Virus record (IMG/VR): IMGVR_UViG_3300033816_000828
Coordinates: 16,156-80,155 of that record
DNA length: 64,000 nucleotides
From: a virus
Reading direction: 5' to 3' (one strand)
In this document: piece by piece, positions 15,968 to 24,700 of the stretch
How the letters are laid out: the number at the start of each line of letters is the position of its first letter
Position numbering within the stretch: position 1 is the first letter of the stretch
Position numbers and translations under genes: made by a program
The notes under the pieces: generated by a model
What the model was told of the DNA's origin: nothing
Databases searched by the model: none
What the model saw: only the letters and a program-made list of their open reading frames with translations

Positions 15968-18729
15968 ACAATAGTTTCTCCAGTATTGATATTTATAGTA
16001 CCAAGATTTTTAGGTATTGGTAAATTTGTTTCTTTGCACATACAGTTCATACGCATTCTAGATTGAGTATGATCAACATCATAAATTCTCGTACTATTGA
16101 CCTCTGGATCGCCTTCACTAGCACCAGGATTAATTTCTGTGTATCCTAAATCTACTAAATGTTTTAATGTTAATCTGCTTAAAACTCGTTTCTCATTTGG
16201 CTCTGGAGCGTATCCAATCATCAATTCGTCCCAAACTCCATAATAAAATGGTTCTGTAGATTGTTGTAATCTCAATCCATCTTCCCAATGACTATCAACA
16301 GTAGTTATATTGCCCTGAGCGGCTCCTCTATTTTCGAGAGGTGTTTTTGTTCTTGATAATCCAGTTATACTATTATAAGCGGTTTGTGTTTGTGAATATG
16401 CTGTACCATTTAATAAGTGATTAATTGGTCGAACACCACCAGATAGAGTGCTATATTCATAATTCCAATAAACTCCCAGCCCTAATGCATGACACAACTC
16501 GTGCGCAAAAATATCTACCCAATTTGAATGATTATATCTATTTTGATAAAAGGTATTTACTCCCATAACATAAGAAATTGTATTGGCTTTTACCCCTGGC
16601 AATCCATAAACCTGAGCAAATGAGTCGATGCCAGCATATGCAACGAATGGACCATCTTCTTCATAATGAAAATCAATATAAATTGGAAAAGCTCCACTCC
16701 ATTCAGCACCATAAAAATTACGTATAGCCTGTACAACAGTATCATCATATTTAATGTATTTAGATAATCTATTAGTAGCTTCTAATATATATTCTTTCCA
16801 TGGAGATATGGCTGTTATATTATTATAGTCTGCATGAAATTGTAATATTTCATCTAATTGACTATTATCAAATAATATTGGAGGAGTTTTAGGCGTGACA
16901 ACATTACTATTATCAGAATATGGGCCAGTTCCAACAGAATTAATAGCAGCAACCTTAAATATATAAGATGTGTTATTAGTTAAATTATCTACTATATAAC
17001 TAATTTTATCACTATTTATAGTAGCAACATCTGTCCAAATTGATCCACTATTTGTCGATTTTTGAATTTTATATGAAATAATTGTTGAGCCACCATTGTC
17101 TGATGGTTGTTTCCAATTTAATACAGCCTTGGAATCTAATGGTTCAGCTTTAAGATTAGTTGGTTTTTGCGGCACTGTTGGCTGAGGAGTAACGCTAGAA
17201 CTTGCAGAACTATATGGGCTGCTACCAATAAGATTTGTGGCTGATACTCTAAATTTATATGAGGTTCCATTTGTAAGTCCTGTTATTAATACGCTATTTG
17301 ATGCCACTGCTGATCCATTATTTGATAATGACCATGAAGCGCCATTATTTGATGATTGCTGTATTGTATAATTTAATATGGGTAATCCACCAGTATTAAC
17401 TGGAGCATCCCATGATAATAATACTGATTTATTTTTCGATACACCCTGCACATTAGATGGAGCATCTGGTGGTGGTGAACCAGGAACAACAGGGATAGAA
17501 TTATCGCTATATGAACTAGTGCCAATATTATTCACTGCTGCTACTCTAAAAACATATGATTGTCCAACTGTGAGATTTTCTACTGTCATTGAAGTATTTG
17601 ATGTAATTGAAGCATAAGTAATCCAATTACTTCCATCATTATATTGAATTAAATAATATAATATTGGAATATTTAATCCTCCGGTATTTGTTGGTGCTGT
17701 CCATGATATGGAAACTGAACTATTACCCAAACCAGTTATTTGCATATTTGTTGGACTGCCGGGAACACTTGTTGGTCTAATAATAATTTTATTACTCCAA
17801 ACACTACTACCATCTGGTATATTATATTTTTCACTACCAAATACATTGAATGCTCTTATTGTTAATGCATAATATAATCCGTTAGTTAAATTAGAAACTG
17901 TAAAACTATTAATATTATTAGTATTATTAAATCTTCTTCTAGATAGTTCAAAAGGAGTAATGTTTTGAGGTGTTGGTATATATTTTTGTGCTTCTGCTAG
18001 TGTTTTAAATCCAGCACATCTAATAGCATACTCAACTATATTTTTTCCACCATTATTGGTTGGAGGTGTCCAATTAACTAAAGCGGCACCACCGCCACTA
18101 GCAGGACTACCAACAAAAGATGTTGGTGGTGATGGTGGAGCAAATACTAACACAGAAATAGGAGAGGTTGTTGGACTCCAGCCGTTTTGGTTTTTTGCTG
18201 AGATTCTGCATAAATACGTTGTACCATTTGATAATCCTGATATAGTATAACTAAATATATTAGAAGATATACCTGTTATTGGTGTCCATGAACTGCCACT
18301 ATTGCTAGAATATTCAATTTTATATTCACTAATTGGTGTGGCTCCAATATTGGTAGGAGATTTCCAATTAACTAAAATACTATTGATATTATTTAAAGCG
18401 GTTACATTTACTGGTACTGATGGAGTTACAGTTAATGGTTTTACCGGAGATGTTTGTGGGCTGTATGGACCAATACCAAAAGTATTCGTTACAGCTATTC
18501 TAAATATATAAAATAGATTGGGATTTAATGATGATATTGTGGTTGTTGTTACTGTGCCATTTATTCTTCCTGGTGGTGTGGGGAACGTTGTCCATGATGA
18601 GCCACTATTTGTACTATATTGTATTGTGAAAAAACTTCTACTAGGAACACCAGGAAGCTTATTCCATCTTAAAACTATAGATAAGATTTTGGGAGTAACA
18701 GAGGTAATAACTGTTGACTGTGTGCTCAT
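15964..18729 (-). CDS. Six-FN3-domain protein with C-terminal zinc metallopeptidase
   Basis: 921 residues. Six fibronectin type III domains are visible from residue about 10 to 620. Each has the Pro-start, a W in the core and a NxTSYxFRVxAxN-like strand, for example VLLSWDAPVNTGG and KAVLNWKQPSDNGG. The C-terminal 300 residues hold HELCHALGLG, with H743, E744 and H747 as zinc ligands and catalytic Glu, so this is a zincin peptidase. FN3 modules in phages bind surface glycans or virion surfaces. The protein may therefore be displayed on the particle and cut host or surface protein (inference). No signal peptide is seen. Confidence 0.8.
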   Translation of the reverse strand: MSTQSTVITSVTPKILSIVLRWNKLPGVPSRSFFTIQYSTNSGSSWTTFPTPPGRINGTVTTTTISSLNPNLFYIFRIAVTNTFGIGPYSPQTSPVKPLTVTPSVPVNVTALNNINSILVNWKSPTNIGATPISEYKIEYSSNSGSSWTPITGISSNIFSYTISGLSNGTTYLCRISAKNQNGWSPTTSPISVLVFAPPSPPTSFVGSPASGGGAALVNWTPPTNNGGKNIVEYAIRCAGFKTLAEAQKYIPTPQNITPFELSRRRFNNTNNINSFTVSNLTNGLYYALTIRAFNVFGSEKYNIPDGSSVWSNKIIIRPTSVPGSPTNMQITGLGNSSVSISWTAPTNTGGLNIPILYYLIQYNDGSNWITYASITSNTSMTVENLTVGQSYVFRVAAVNNIGTSSYSDNSIPVVPGSPPPDAPSNVQGVSKNKSVLLSWDAPVNTGGLPILNYTIQQSSNNGASWSLSNNGSAVASNSVLITGLTNGTSYKFRVSATNLIGSSPYSSASSSVTPQPTVPQKPTNLKAEPLDSKAVLNWKQPSDNGGSTIISYKIQKSTNSGSIWTDVATINSDKISYIVDNLTNNTSYIFKVAAINSVGTGPYSDNSNVVTPKTPPILFDNSQLDEILQFHADYNNITAISPWKEYILEATNRLSKYIKYDDTVVQAIRNFYGAEWSGAFPIYIDFHYEEDGPFVAYAGIDSFAQVYGLPGVKANTISYVMGVNTFYQNRYNHSNWVDIFAHELCHALGLGVYWNYEYSTLSGGVRPINHLLNGTAYSQTQTAYNSITGLSRTKTPLENRGAAQGNITTVDSHWEDGLRLQQSTEPFYYGVWDELMIGYAPEPNEKRVLSRLTLKHLVDLGYTEINPGASEGDPEVNSTRIYDVDHTQSRMRMNCMCKETNLPIPKNLGTININTGETIV

Positions 18730-19034
18730 TTTTTAATATTCTTTCTTTTGGTGGTTGTAGTTTTCTTTTTTGTTGTTACTGGTTTAATATTATTTTCTTT
18801 ATTATCTGTATTGATATATATTTTTTTAATTTCTGTTCTGCCTTTTATATATCTAAATAATACACTTAATTGTCCAATAATTAGTATCAAAGCCTCAAGA
18901 CCTCTACTAGTTTCTTGAATAAGATCTTCTTTTTGAGAATGATCATTTAATATGCCTAATAAATATAATCCACTAAATAAGAAACTTACTAATGTAAACC
19001 AGAATTCACTAGTCTTGTATCCTGGTTTTATCAT
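18726..19034 (-). CDS. Small two-segment membrane protein (holin-like)
   Basis: 102 residues. Two hydrophobic segments lie at residues about 10-30 (EFWFTLVSFLFSGLYLLGI) and 45-62 (LEALILIIGQLSVLFRYI). A strongly basic Lys/Thr tail follows. Size, topology and charged tail fit phage holins, but the same form occurs in other phage membrane proteins. It sits just upstream of the large FN3 peptidase gene, with its stop overlapping that ATG. Confidence 0.5.
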   Translation of the reverse strand: MIKPGYKTSEFWFTLVSFLFSGLYLLGILNDHSQKEDLIQETSRGLEALILIIGQLSVLFRYIKGRTEIKKIYINTDNKENNIKPVTTKKKTTTTKRKNIKK

Positions 19035-19246
19035 CAGACATCACCACCATCTACGCCTGAGCTACCGTAGTAATAACTAGGATCATCAAATCTATTATCG
19101 TATTTAGATTCTATATCAGCAATGACAGGAGTATTTTTTACATAAGTATTTAGAACAGAATATTTACCGGTATTAGAGCATGTAACAATGGCTGTGCCAT
19201 TTTTTAATAGATTTTCTGAAATTGCTTTAGTAATATCATTAGCCAT
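19034..19246 (-). CDS. Small hypothetical protein
   Basis: 70 residues, no membrane helix and no known motif. The C-terminus is acidic and Tyr/Gly-rich (DPSYYYGSSGVDGG). Its stop overlaps the holin-like ATG. Function unknown. Confidence 0.4.
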   Translation of the reverse strand: MANDITKAISENLLKNGTAIVTCSNTGKYSVLNTYVKNTPVIADIESKYDNRFDDPSYYYGSSGVDGGDV

Positions 19247-19279
19247 AATATTTTCCTTATTTTAGAAGATATTTAATAT

Positions 19280-19606
19280 TTAGTTTATTGTGACAGTACC
19301 GTCTTGATTCATAGTAAAATTACCGATTACTGAATTGCCTTCGGCTATTGCTTCTGGTTTTACTGTTGCCAAGAGTTGACCTAGTTTGTAATGTAACTCA
19401 AAAACCTCTTTAGCATCAGTTCCTAATTCAGCAGCAATTTGTTCTGGAGTTGCACCAGTACCGTTTTGCCAAAATGTGTTTGATCCACGATTAAATGCGT
19501 TGACCATTTGTTGATATGTTTGTCTTGTGGTTTGAATTAGTCTATTAGCGGCCAACTTTGCTGGCGACATTGGGGCTGGAACATTATTTTGATCTAATAT
19601 ACTCAT
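19280..19606 (-). CDS. Conserved-looking hypothetical protein
   Basis: 108 residues, mostly helical. The central ATPEQIAAELGTDAKEVFELHYKLGQLL segment has the look of a small winged or helix-turn-helix-like unit, but no family is clear. The C-terminal strand GNFTMNQDGTVTIN may be a virion-facing beta strand. It lies next to the sulfotransferase gene, near fibre genes. Confidence 0.45.
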   Translation of the reverse strand: MSILDQNNVPAPMSPAKLAANRLIQTTRQTYQQMVNAFNRGSNTFWQNGTGATPEQIAAELGTDAKEVFELHYKLGQLLATVKPEAIAEGNSVIGNFTMNQDGTVTIN

Positions 19607-19607
19607 T

Positions 19608-20408
19608 TTAATTTCTCCATATTTCTAGATTTTTGTACTTATCACTCAAAAATTTACCAAGAGTTTTTTCACTATCATGAGGTACAGGATTTACTATTGG
19701 GCGAATAGAGTGTAGATTGGGAATTCTATGAACACCTTCATCGTCCTCTTTAGTATACTGTTCAACATTATTAAAATTGTGATTAAAGTAAGGCAATTCT
19801 AAATAATCATACACCAACTTCATAGTTTGTGCTGGCGTTGATGTTAATGCGTCAAATTCCAAAAAAAATAACTTATTCTTATAACCACGACTTATAGCAT
19901 CTTTGACTCTGTTGTAGGCTAATCCTACTGGCTGACTTTGATTTGACCATATTTCACACCGACCTTCCACAGTTTGAGCTTTAAAATAATCACTTTGTTC
20001 AAAATTCCATTGAGAAAATCCTGTGCTTTTTCTCCATAATTTTTCAAAACTACTTAATATTTCATTTAAATTACGTACCGGAACAATAATTTTAGGAGTA
20101 TATCCCAAAATAAATTCCATCATTTCTATTAAGCTTAACCAGCCCCTGCCCTTATCTATTAACAAGTTTTTATCTGTAGTATGATAATTATTAAGAACAG
20201 ATGTTAGTACTCTTTTTAATTGATCGTAATCCACACCTTCTGCTTGATGTTCAATTAAACGATCCCACTGATTGCGTATATTAAATAAAATGTCGTGGCA
20301 TCCGCTTGTAGCTTTGCTAACAAACAAATTATCATTTTGAGCCAATATGTTGCAAAGTAGTGTGCTTCCTGATCGTGGAAGTCCGCTAATAAAAAAGAAA
20401 TTTTTCAT
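19608..20408 (-). CDS. Sulfotransferase-family protein
   Basis: 266 residues. The N-terminal FISGLPRSGSTLLCNIL is the 5'-phosphosulfate binding loop of PAPS-dependent sulfotransferases. The later VPVRNLNEILSSFEKLWRK segment matches the 3'-phosphate binding region. The enzyme moves sulfate from PAPS to a sugar, lipid or protein. The gene lies beside fibre genes and near the glycan island, so it may sulfate a surface glycan (inference). Confidence 0.75.
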   Translation of the reverse strand: MKNFFFISGLPRSGSTLLCNILAQNDNLFVSKATSGCHDILFNIRNQWDRLIEHQAEGVDYDQLKRVLTSVLNNYHTTDKNLLIDKGRGWLSLIEMMEFILGYTPKIIVPVRNLNEILSSFEKLWRKSTGFSQWNFEQSDYFKAQTVEGRCEIWSNQSQPVGLAYNRVKDAISRGYKNKLFFLEFDALTSTPAQTMKLVYDYLELPYFNHNFNNVEQYTKEDDEGVHRIPNLHSIRPIVNPVPHDSEKTLGKFLSDKYKNLEIWRN

Positions 20409-20422
20409 AATATTCTCCTATG

Positions 20423-20451
20423 ACTATACTATATTATAGCCAAGCGATCAA
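20423..20451 (-). promoter_or_regulatory. Possible promoter upstream of the sulfotransferase gene
   Basis: TTGATC (20446-20451), 17-base spacer and TATAGT (20423-20428) lie just above the AGGAG ribosome site and ATG of the sulfotransferase. The -35 overlaps the stop of the fibre gene. The hexamers are only fair matches. Confidence 0.35.
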
Positions 20452-21674
20452 CCATACGCAATTTCTACACCATCAACATGAGCAACCCAGCGAATAGTTT
20501 CACCAGTTTGCCCGATCACATTAATTTGAAGAGCATCATTTGTATCATCGGCTGTTATTGATACATCATAAGAAGCGTCATCTTCAACATCTGTGCCTAA
20601 TATACTAACTGTTCCTATAAGGCTTGTGGTTCCGCTTATGTTTTTAATTGCTACTTTACGAATATAATGAATGGCTTTGCTACCACCATTAATAATACCA
20701 GCAATAGAAACTGTAGCAAATAAAGCCTTGCCAGACGGAATAGTTAATCTTATACTGTTACTATCAAGAAAGAGTTCTGTTGGTGTGTCATCTGACGTAA
20801 TTTGACGTAGAATAAAATTTACTCTTTGTGCATCACCGTCAGATGCAAAACTTCCGGCGGAATATGCTTGCATTCCGTACCTGTCGGCTTTAGCCTGTAA
20901 CCCGCCGCTTATGGTGCTGCCGATGGCGCTAGCATTGTTGTTATTGCCGCCACTCACAGTGCTGTAGTACGCGCTGGCGGTATTACTGCCGCCGCCACCA
21001 ATCGCAGAAAGGGGGCCACTGGCCGTGTTGCTGTTACCGCCGCAAATGCTGGCATAAAAATTTGTGGCGCTGTTGTAATTTCCGCCACCAATAGTGGCAT
21101 ACAAAGCACTGGCGGTGTTATGCGAACCGCCGCCAACAAAACCTTCGTTTTCCGCCGTGTTGTAACGACCGCCGCATACAACGGAATAAGGAGCGATAGC
21201 GGTGTTGTTTTGACCGCCGCCGATAAACGCGTAGTCGCTCCCGATAGGAATTGAATTGTAAGATCCGGCGCTAATTCCGGCGTATGTGCTTTCAACAGTG
21301 TTCTGATAGCCGCCGCCGATAAACGAGTAGTCGCTGAACTGAGCGTTGTTATTTTTACCACCTCCAACCACAGCATACGAACCGCTAACCGTATTGTTGT
21401 CTCCACCACCAACAACGCTACTGCCAGCGTTAACACCTACACTATTGCCGCCATTAGTTGGTAAAATATTAAAATTTTCGTCAAGTATATATGGAAATGC
21501 TGGAAATAGTCCGCTAACACTACTATTAAAATCTGTTATATTTGAACTGGTATGAGTATGTCCACTAACGCTAACAAATACATTATTTAATGTTAAGCCT
21601 GTTGTAAAATTACCACTAGAGGCAATAAGATTGCCGCTTGTTGTAACATCATTATTACTATAATTAATTGCCAT
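20448..21674 (-). CDS. Fibre/adhesin with trimeric-adhesin-like head repeats
   Basis: 408 residues. The N-terminal 60 residues have a SGHTHTSSNITDFNSS segment shared with the larger fibre gene next to it. Residues about 85-260 hold roughly twelve GGGxxNTA-x-xYSxI repeats, like the left-handed head coils of YadA-type trimeric adhesins. The last 130 residues are homologous to the C-terminus of the 1512-residue protein (both end with a GETIRWVA or GKTIRWVA strand). It is probably a tail fibre or a decoy-type adhesin tip. The repeat DNA is much richer in GC than the flanks. Confidence 0.75.
   Translation of the reverse strand: MAINYSNNDVTTSGNLIASSGNFTTGLTLNNVFVSVSGHTHTSSNITDFNSSVSGLFPAFPYILDENFNILPTNGGNSVGVNAGSSVVGGGDNNTVSGSYAVVGGGKNNNAQFSDYSFIGGGYQNTVESTYAGISAGSYNSIPIGSDYAFIGGGQNNTAIAPYSVVCGGRYNTAENEGFVGGGSHNTASALYATIGGGNYNSATNFYASICGGNSNTASGPLSAIGGGGSNTASAYYSTVSGGNNNNASAIGSTISGGLQAKADRYGMQAYSAGSFASDGDAQRVNFILRQITSDDTPTELFLDSNSIRLTIPSGKALFATVSIAGIINGGSKAIHYIRKVAIKNISGTTSLIGTVSILGTDVEDDASYDVSITADDTNDALQINVIGQTGETIRWVAHVDGVEIAYG
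20880..21440 (-). repeat. GC-rich repeat cassette in the fibre gene
   Basis: The stretch encodes the tandem GGG-N repeats. It is rich in GCC/GCG codons and looks well over half GC by eye, against about a third in most of the window. Units are about 14-16 codons long and imperfect. The switch in base use at both ends points to exchange with another fibre gene. Confidence 0.6.
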
Positions 21675-21709
21675 TTAACTTCCCCCCATGTTTATAATAA
21701 TTAATAAGA

Positions 21710-24700
21710 TTATGGACTACCAGTACTAACCTGACTAATATCAATTACTGCCACCCAACGTATAGTTTTGCCACTTATTCCAGTAACATTTATGTCGAGT
21801 GTTTCAGTGGTATCATTAGCAACAACTGTTATATTTGCTGAACTAAGAGAGCTTTCCGCAAAACTTTCAGTAATTAACCCACCAATTAATGATGTTTGAG
21901 CCGATGCATTTCTTCTTATTCCTCCTCTGAATATCCACCACCCTCCCTCGTTATCAGTATCATTATATGCGCTGACTTTAATTTCGAATGTCCATGTTGT
22001 TTTGGGTGGAACCGTTATTGGTCTTAATGAGCCATCAAGATATAGTAACGCCGGTGTATTTGTATTAGTGCTTCTACGAGCCACTAAAATCATATGTTGT
22101 GCATCTCCGTTAGCAGCAAATTTGCCAGCGGCGTGACATAATGCTCCATAATGACTAGTTTTGCCATTAAAACCTCCGGGTATAGTAGCATAATTACTAT
22201 TATAGGATTCATTTTGATATCCTCCGCCTATAGTATTGTGTGATGCATACCAGTGTATGTAATTGCTTTGTCCACCACCAATCGAACTGTATGGAGAATA
22301 ATCTTCTACTATATTCGAACTACCTCCAGCTATAGTATTGGCGCTGGAATTAGCGCTATTTTGTTCACCACCACCAATAACAGTGTATGTTCCCCCAGCA
22401 TAATTATTAATGCCACCAACTACCACATTATAATTACTTGTAGTCTCATTATCATCACCACCACCAATAAATGAATAGGATCCATCTGATATGTTATTTG
22501 CTCCGCCACAAATTACACTATAGTCTCCTTTAGCAACCATGGTTCCTGTTGATCGTACAGTTTGCCAATCATTAGCATATTCACCCCTAACATTTCCACC
22601 GCTATCTCTCTGTATGGATCCTATACCAGAAGGTTGAATAATTATATTTCCATTAGAATTTTGACTACTAATAGTATTACCGTCTAACCTCAAATTATCG
22701 ATATCAATAATTCCACTAACCGCTAGTATAGTTCCGTCAAATGTTAAATTGGTTTCGGCATTAATTTCATTAGATGTTCCAGTACTAGTCAACACCCGAT
22801 TATCTGTATAATTTGTTATTATTATTCCGCCACTAGATGCTATGGTATAGATTCCACTATTTGTAGATACTAATATCCCACTACCAGAAACAATATCTTT
22901 AACTGGTAATAAACCACTAACAGAATTACTAAAATCTGTAATATCGGCAGAAATGTGGTTATGGATAGAGTTAGCATAACTTCCGCTGGGTTGTAGACCA
23001 GTAACACTTATCGTATAGATATTATTAACGAATGATGTTGTGACATATCCACTACCACTAATACTAGGTAACAGACCACTAACACTACTATTGAAGTCAG
23101 TAATATTACTACTAGTATGAGTATGTCCATTTAGACTAACACCAGTACCATTAACATTTAATGATGTAAAACTACCACTAGCAGCACTTAATAATCCACT
23201 GCTAATTGTTAAACCATTAGTAAAAGTATGAACAGCATCAATAGAACGAGCCTCATTGATATGAATATATTGATAGTGGTCATCATCACCTAATCCGAAT
23301 AAGTTGCCGTGATCATTTTGACTAACACCATAAGTTGCCGTAATAATACTTTTGCGTAAATCTAAGATACTTTGTAAACTACTCTTGGGAGTATTGGTAA
23401 ATGTATCATTAGTAACAAAGATTAATCTGTATAATGGTCTTAATTCATTTGTTGGAATATTTGTGAGATTAATATCACTCCAATTATTATTATTCTCAGC
23501 GGACTGTAAGCTACTATCTTCTCGTTGACCCATAATAGCTAATATAGGATCATTAATATCATTAGTACCAACAATCCACATGGCAAAGTATCTATTATTA
23601 GTAACATTTGGTGTTGTCCATGTTCCACCAGAATATAAATTATACAATGCTCTAGTACCATTATATTTTAATGGATATGTTGTCGCGACATCTCTCACCC
23701 ACTGTCCAGTAGATCCAAGATGATAATAAACTGGAATATAAGCTATTGGATTTAGCTGTTGAATAAATGCTCCAGCGCCTGTTCCATTGGTGATATTAAT
23801 AATAATATCTTCTTGATAAAGAGTACCATCACTAATATCAATTTGAGCATGGCTGTTAGAGCTTCCATTGCCAAGAAGAGTATATCCACCAATACTTAAT
23901 CCGTCAATATATTGCATACCGAAAGTGTTATGTATCCACTTATGGGTGCTACTATCCATTCGTATGCCGTGACGCTCTTCACCAAAGAATGTGCTTTGAT
24001 TAATGTCGCTATTCCAATGAATATAGGCGATTGGAACGTCGGTATCAAAATTAAAGCCTGTGGTTTTATTGCTTAACAATCCAGTACTAGTATCAAAATG
24101 AAGATAATTTAGTGCTGTGCCGCTTCCTATAACAATGCTTTCACCCAATGTTTTGGTAACTTTAACGCCTTCAATATAAATATCATAACTAGAACCCGTA
24201 GGAGCAATTGTAAATGTTCTTGAAGAATCATCAAAAGTTATAACACTATCAACTCTATTAACAAATCCTTGAGGTTCTAAACTAAGCTCATTAATTTGAG
24301 TATGAAGATTATCTAATGTTAAGGTGTTAGCGGCGTCATTATAGGTTAATTGAACACCTGTTCCGGCCACTAAAAAACCACTACCCAAATTATCTTGAAT
24401 AGTTTCTAGAATTACACCACTAACATCAGCATTAATGGTATAAACACCACTAGTTGATGATACGGCTATTCCGCTACCAGCAATTATATCCTTAACTGGC
24501 AGTAGTCCACTAACACTACTATTAAAATCTGTAATATCTGTACTAACATGAACGTGTTCACTAGGATAACGACTAAGTTCAACGTATGGACCAATTAAAT
24601 TATACACTCTAACATGGCCACTATCATAATCAGTATTACCATCATTGAAAATAGCTCCTATAGCTAAAATATTACCATCGCTATTTAAGCTGACGCTGAT

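Noticed and set aside
18518-18736. Plus-strand frames opposite the FN3 protein.
   Set aside because: They are antisense shadows of the repeated FN3 coding DNA.
20954-21436. A 160-codon frame on the same strand as the shorter fibre gene, in another frame.
   Set aside because: It is the repeat-rich shadow of the fibre gene. Its product is low complexity (Ala/Thr/Leu-rich) and has no start site.
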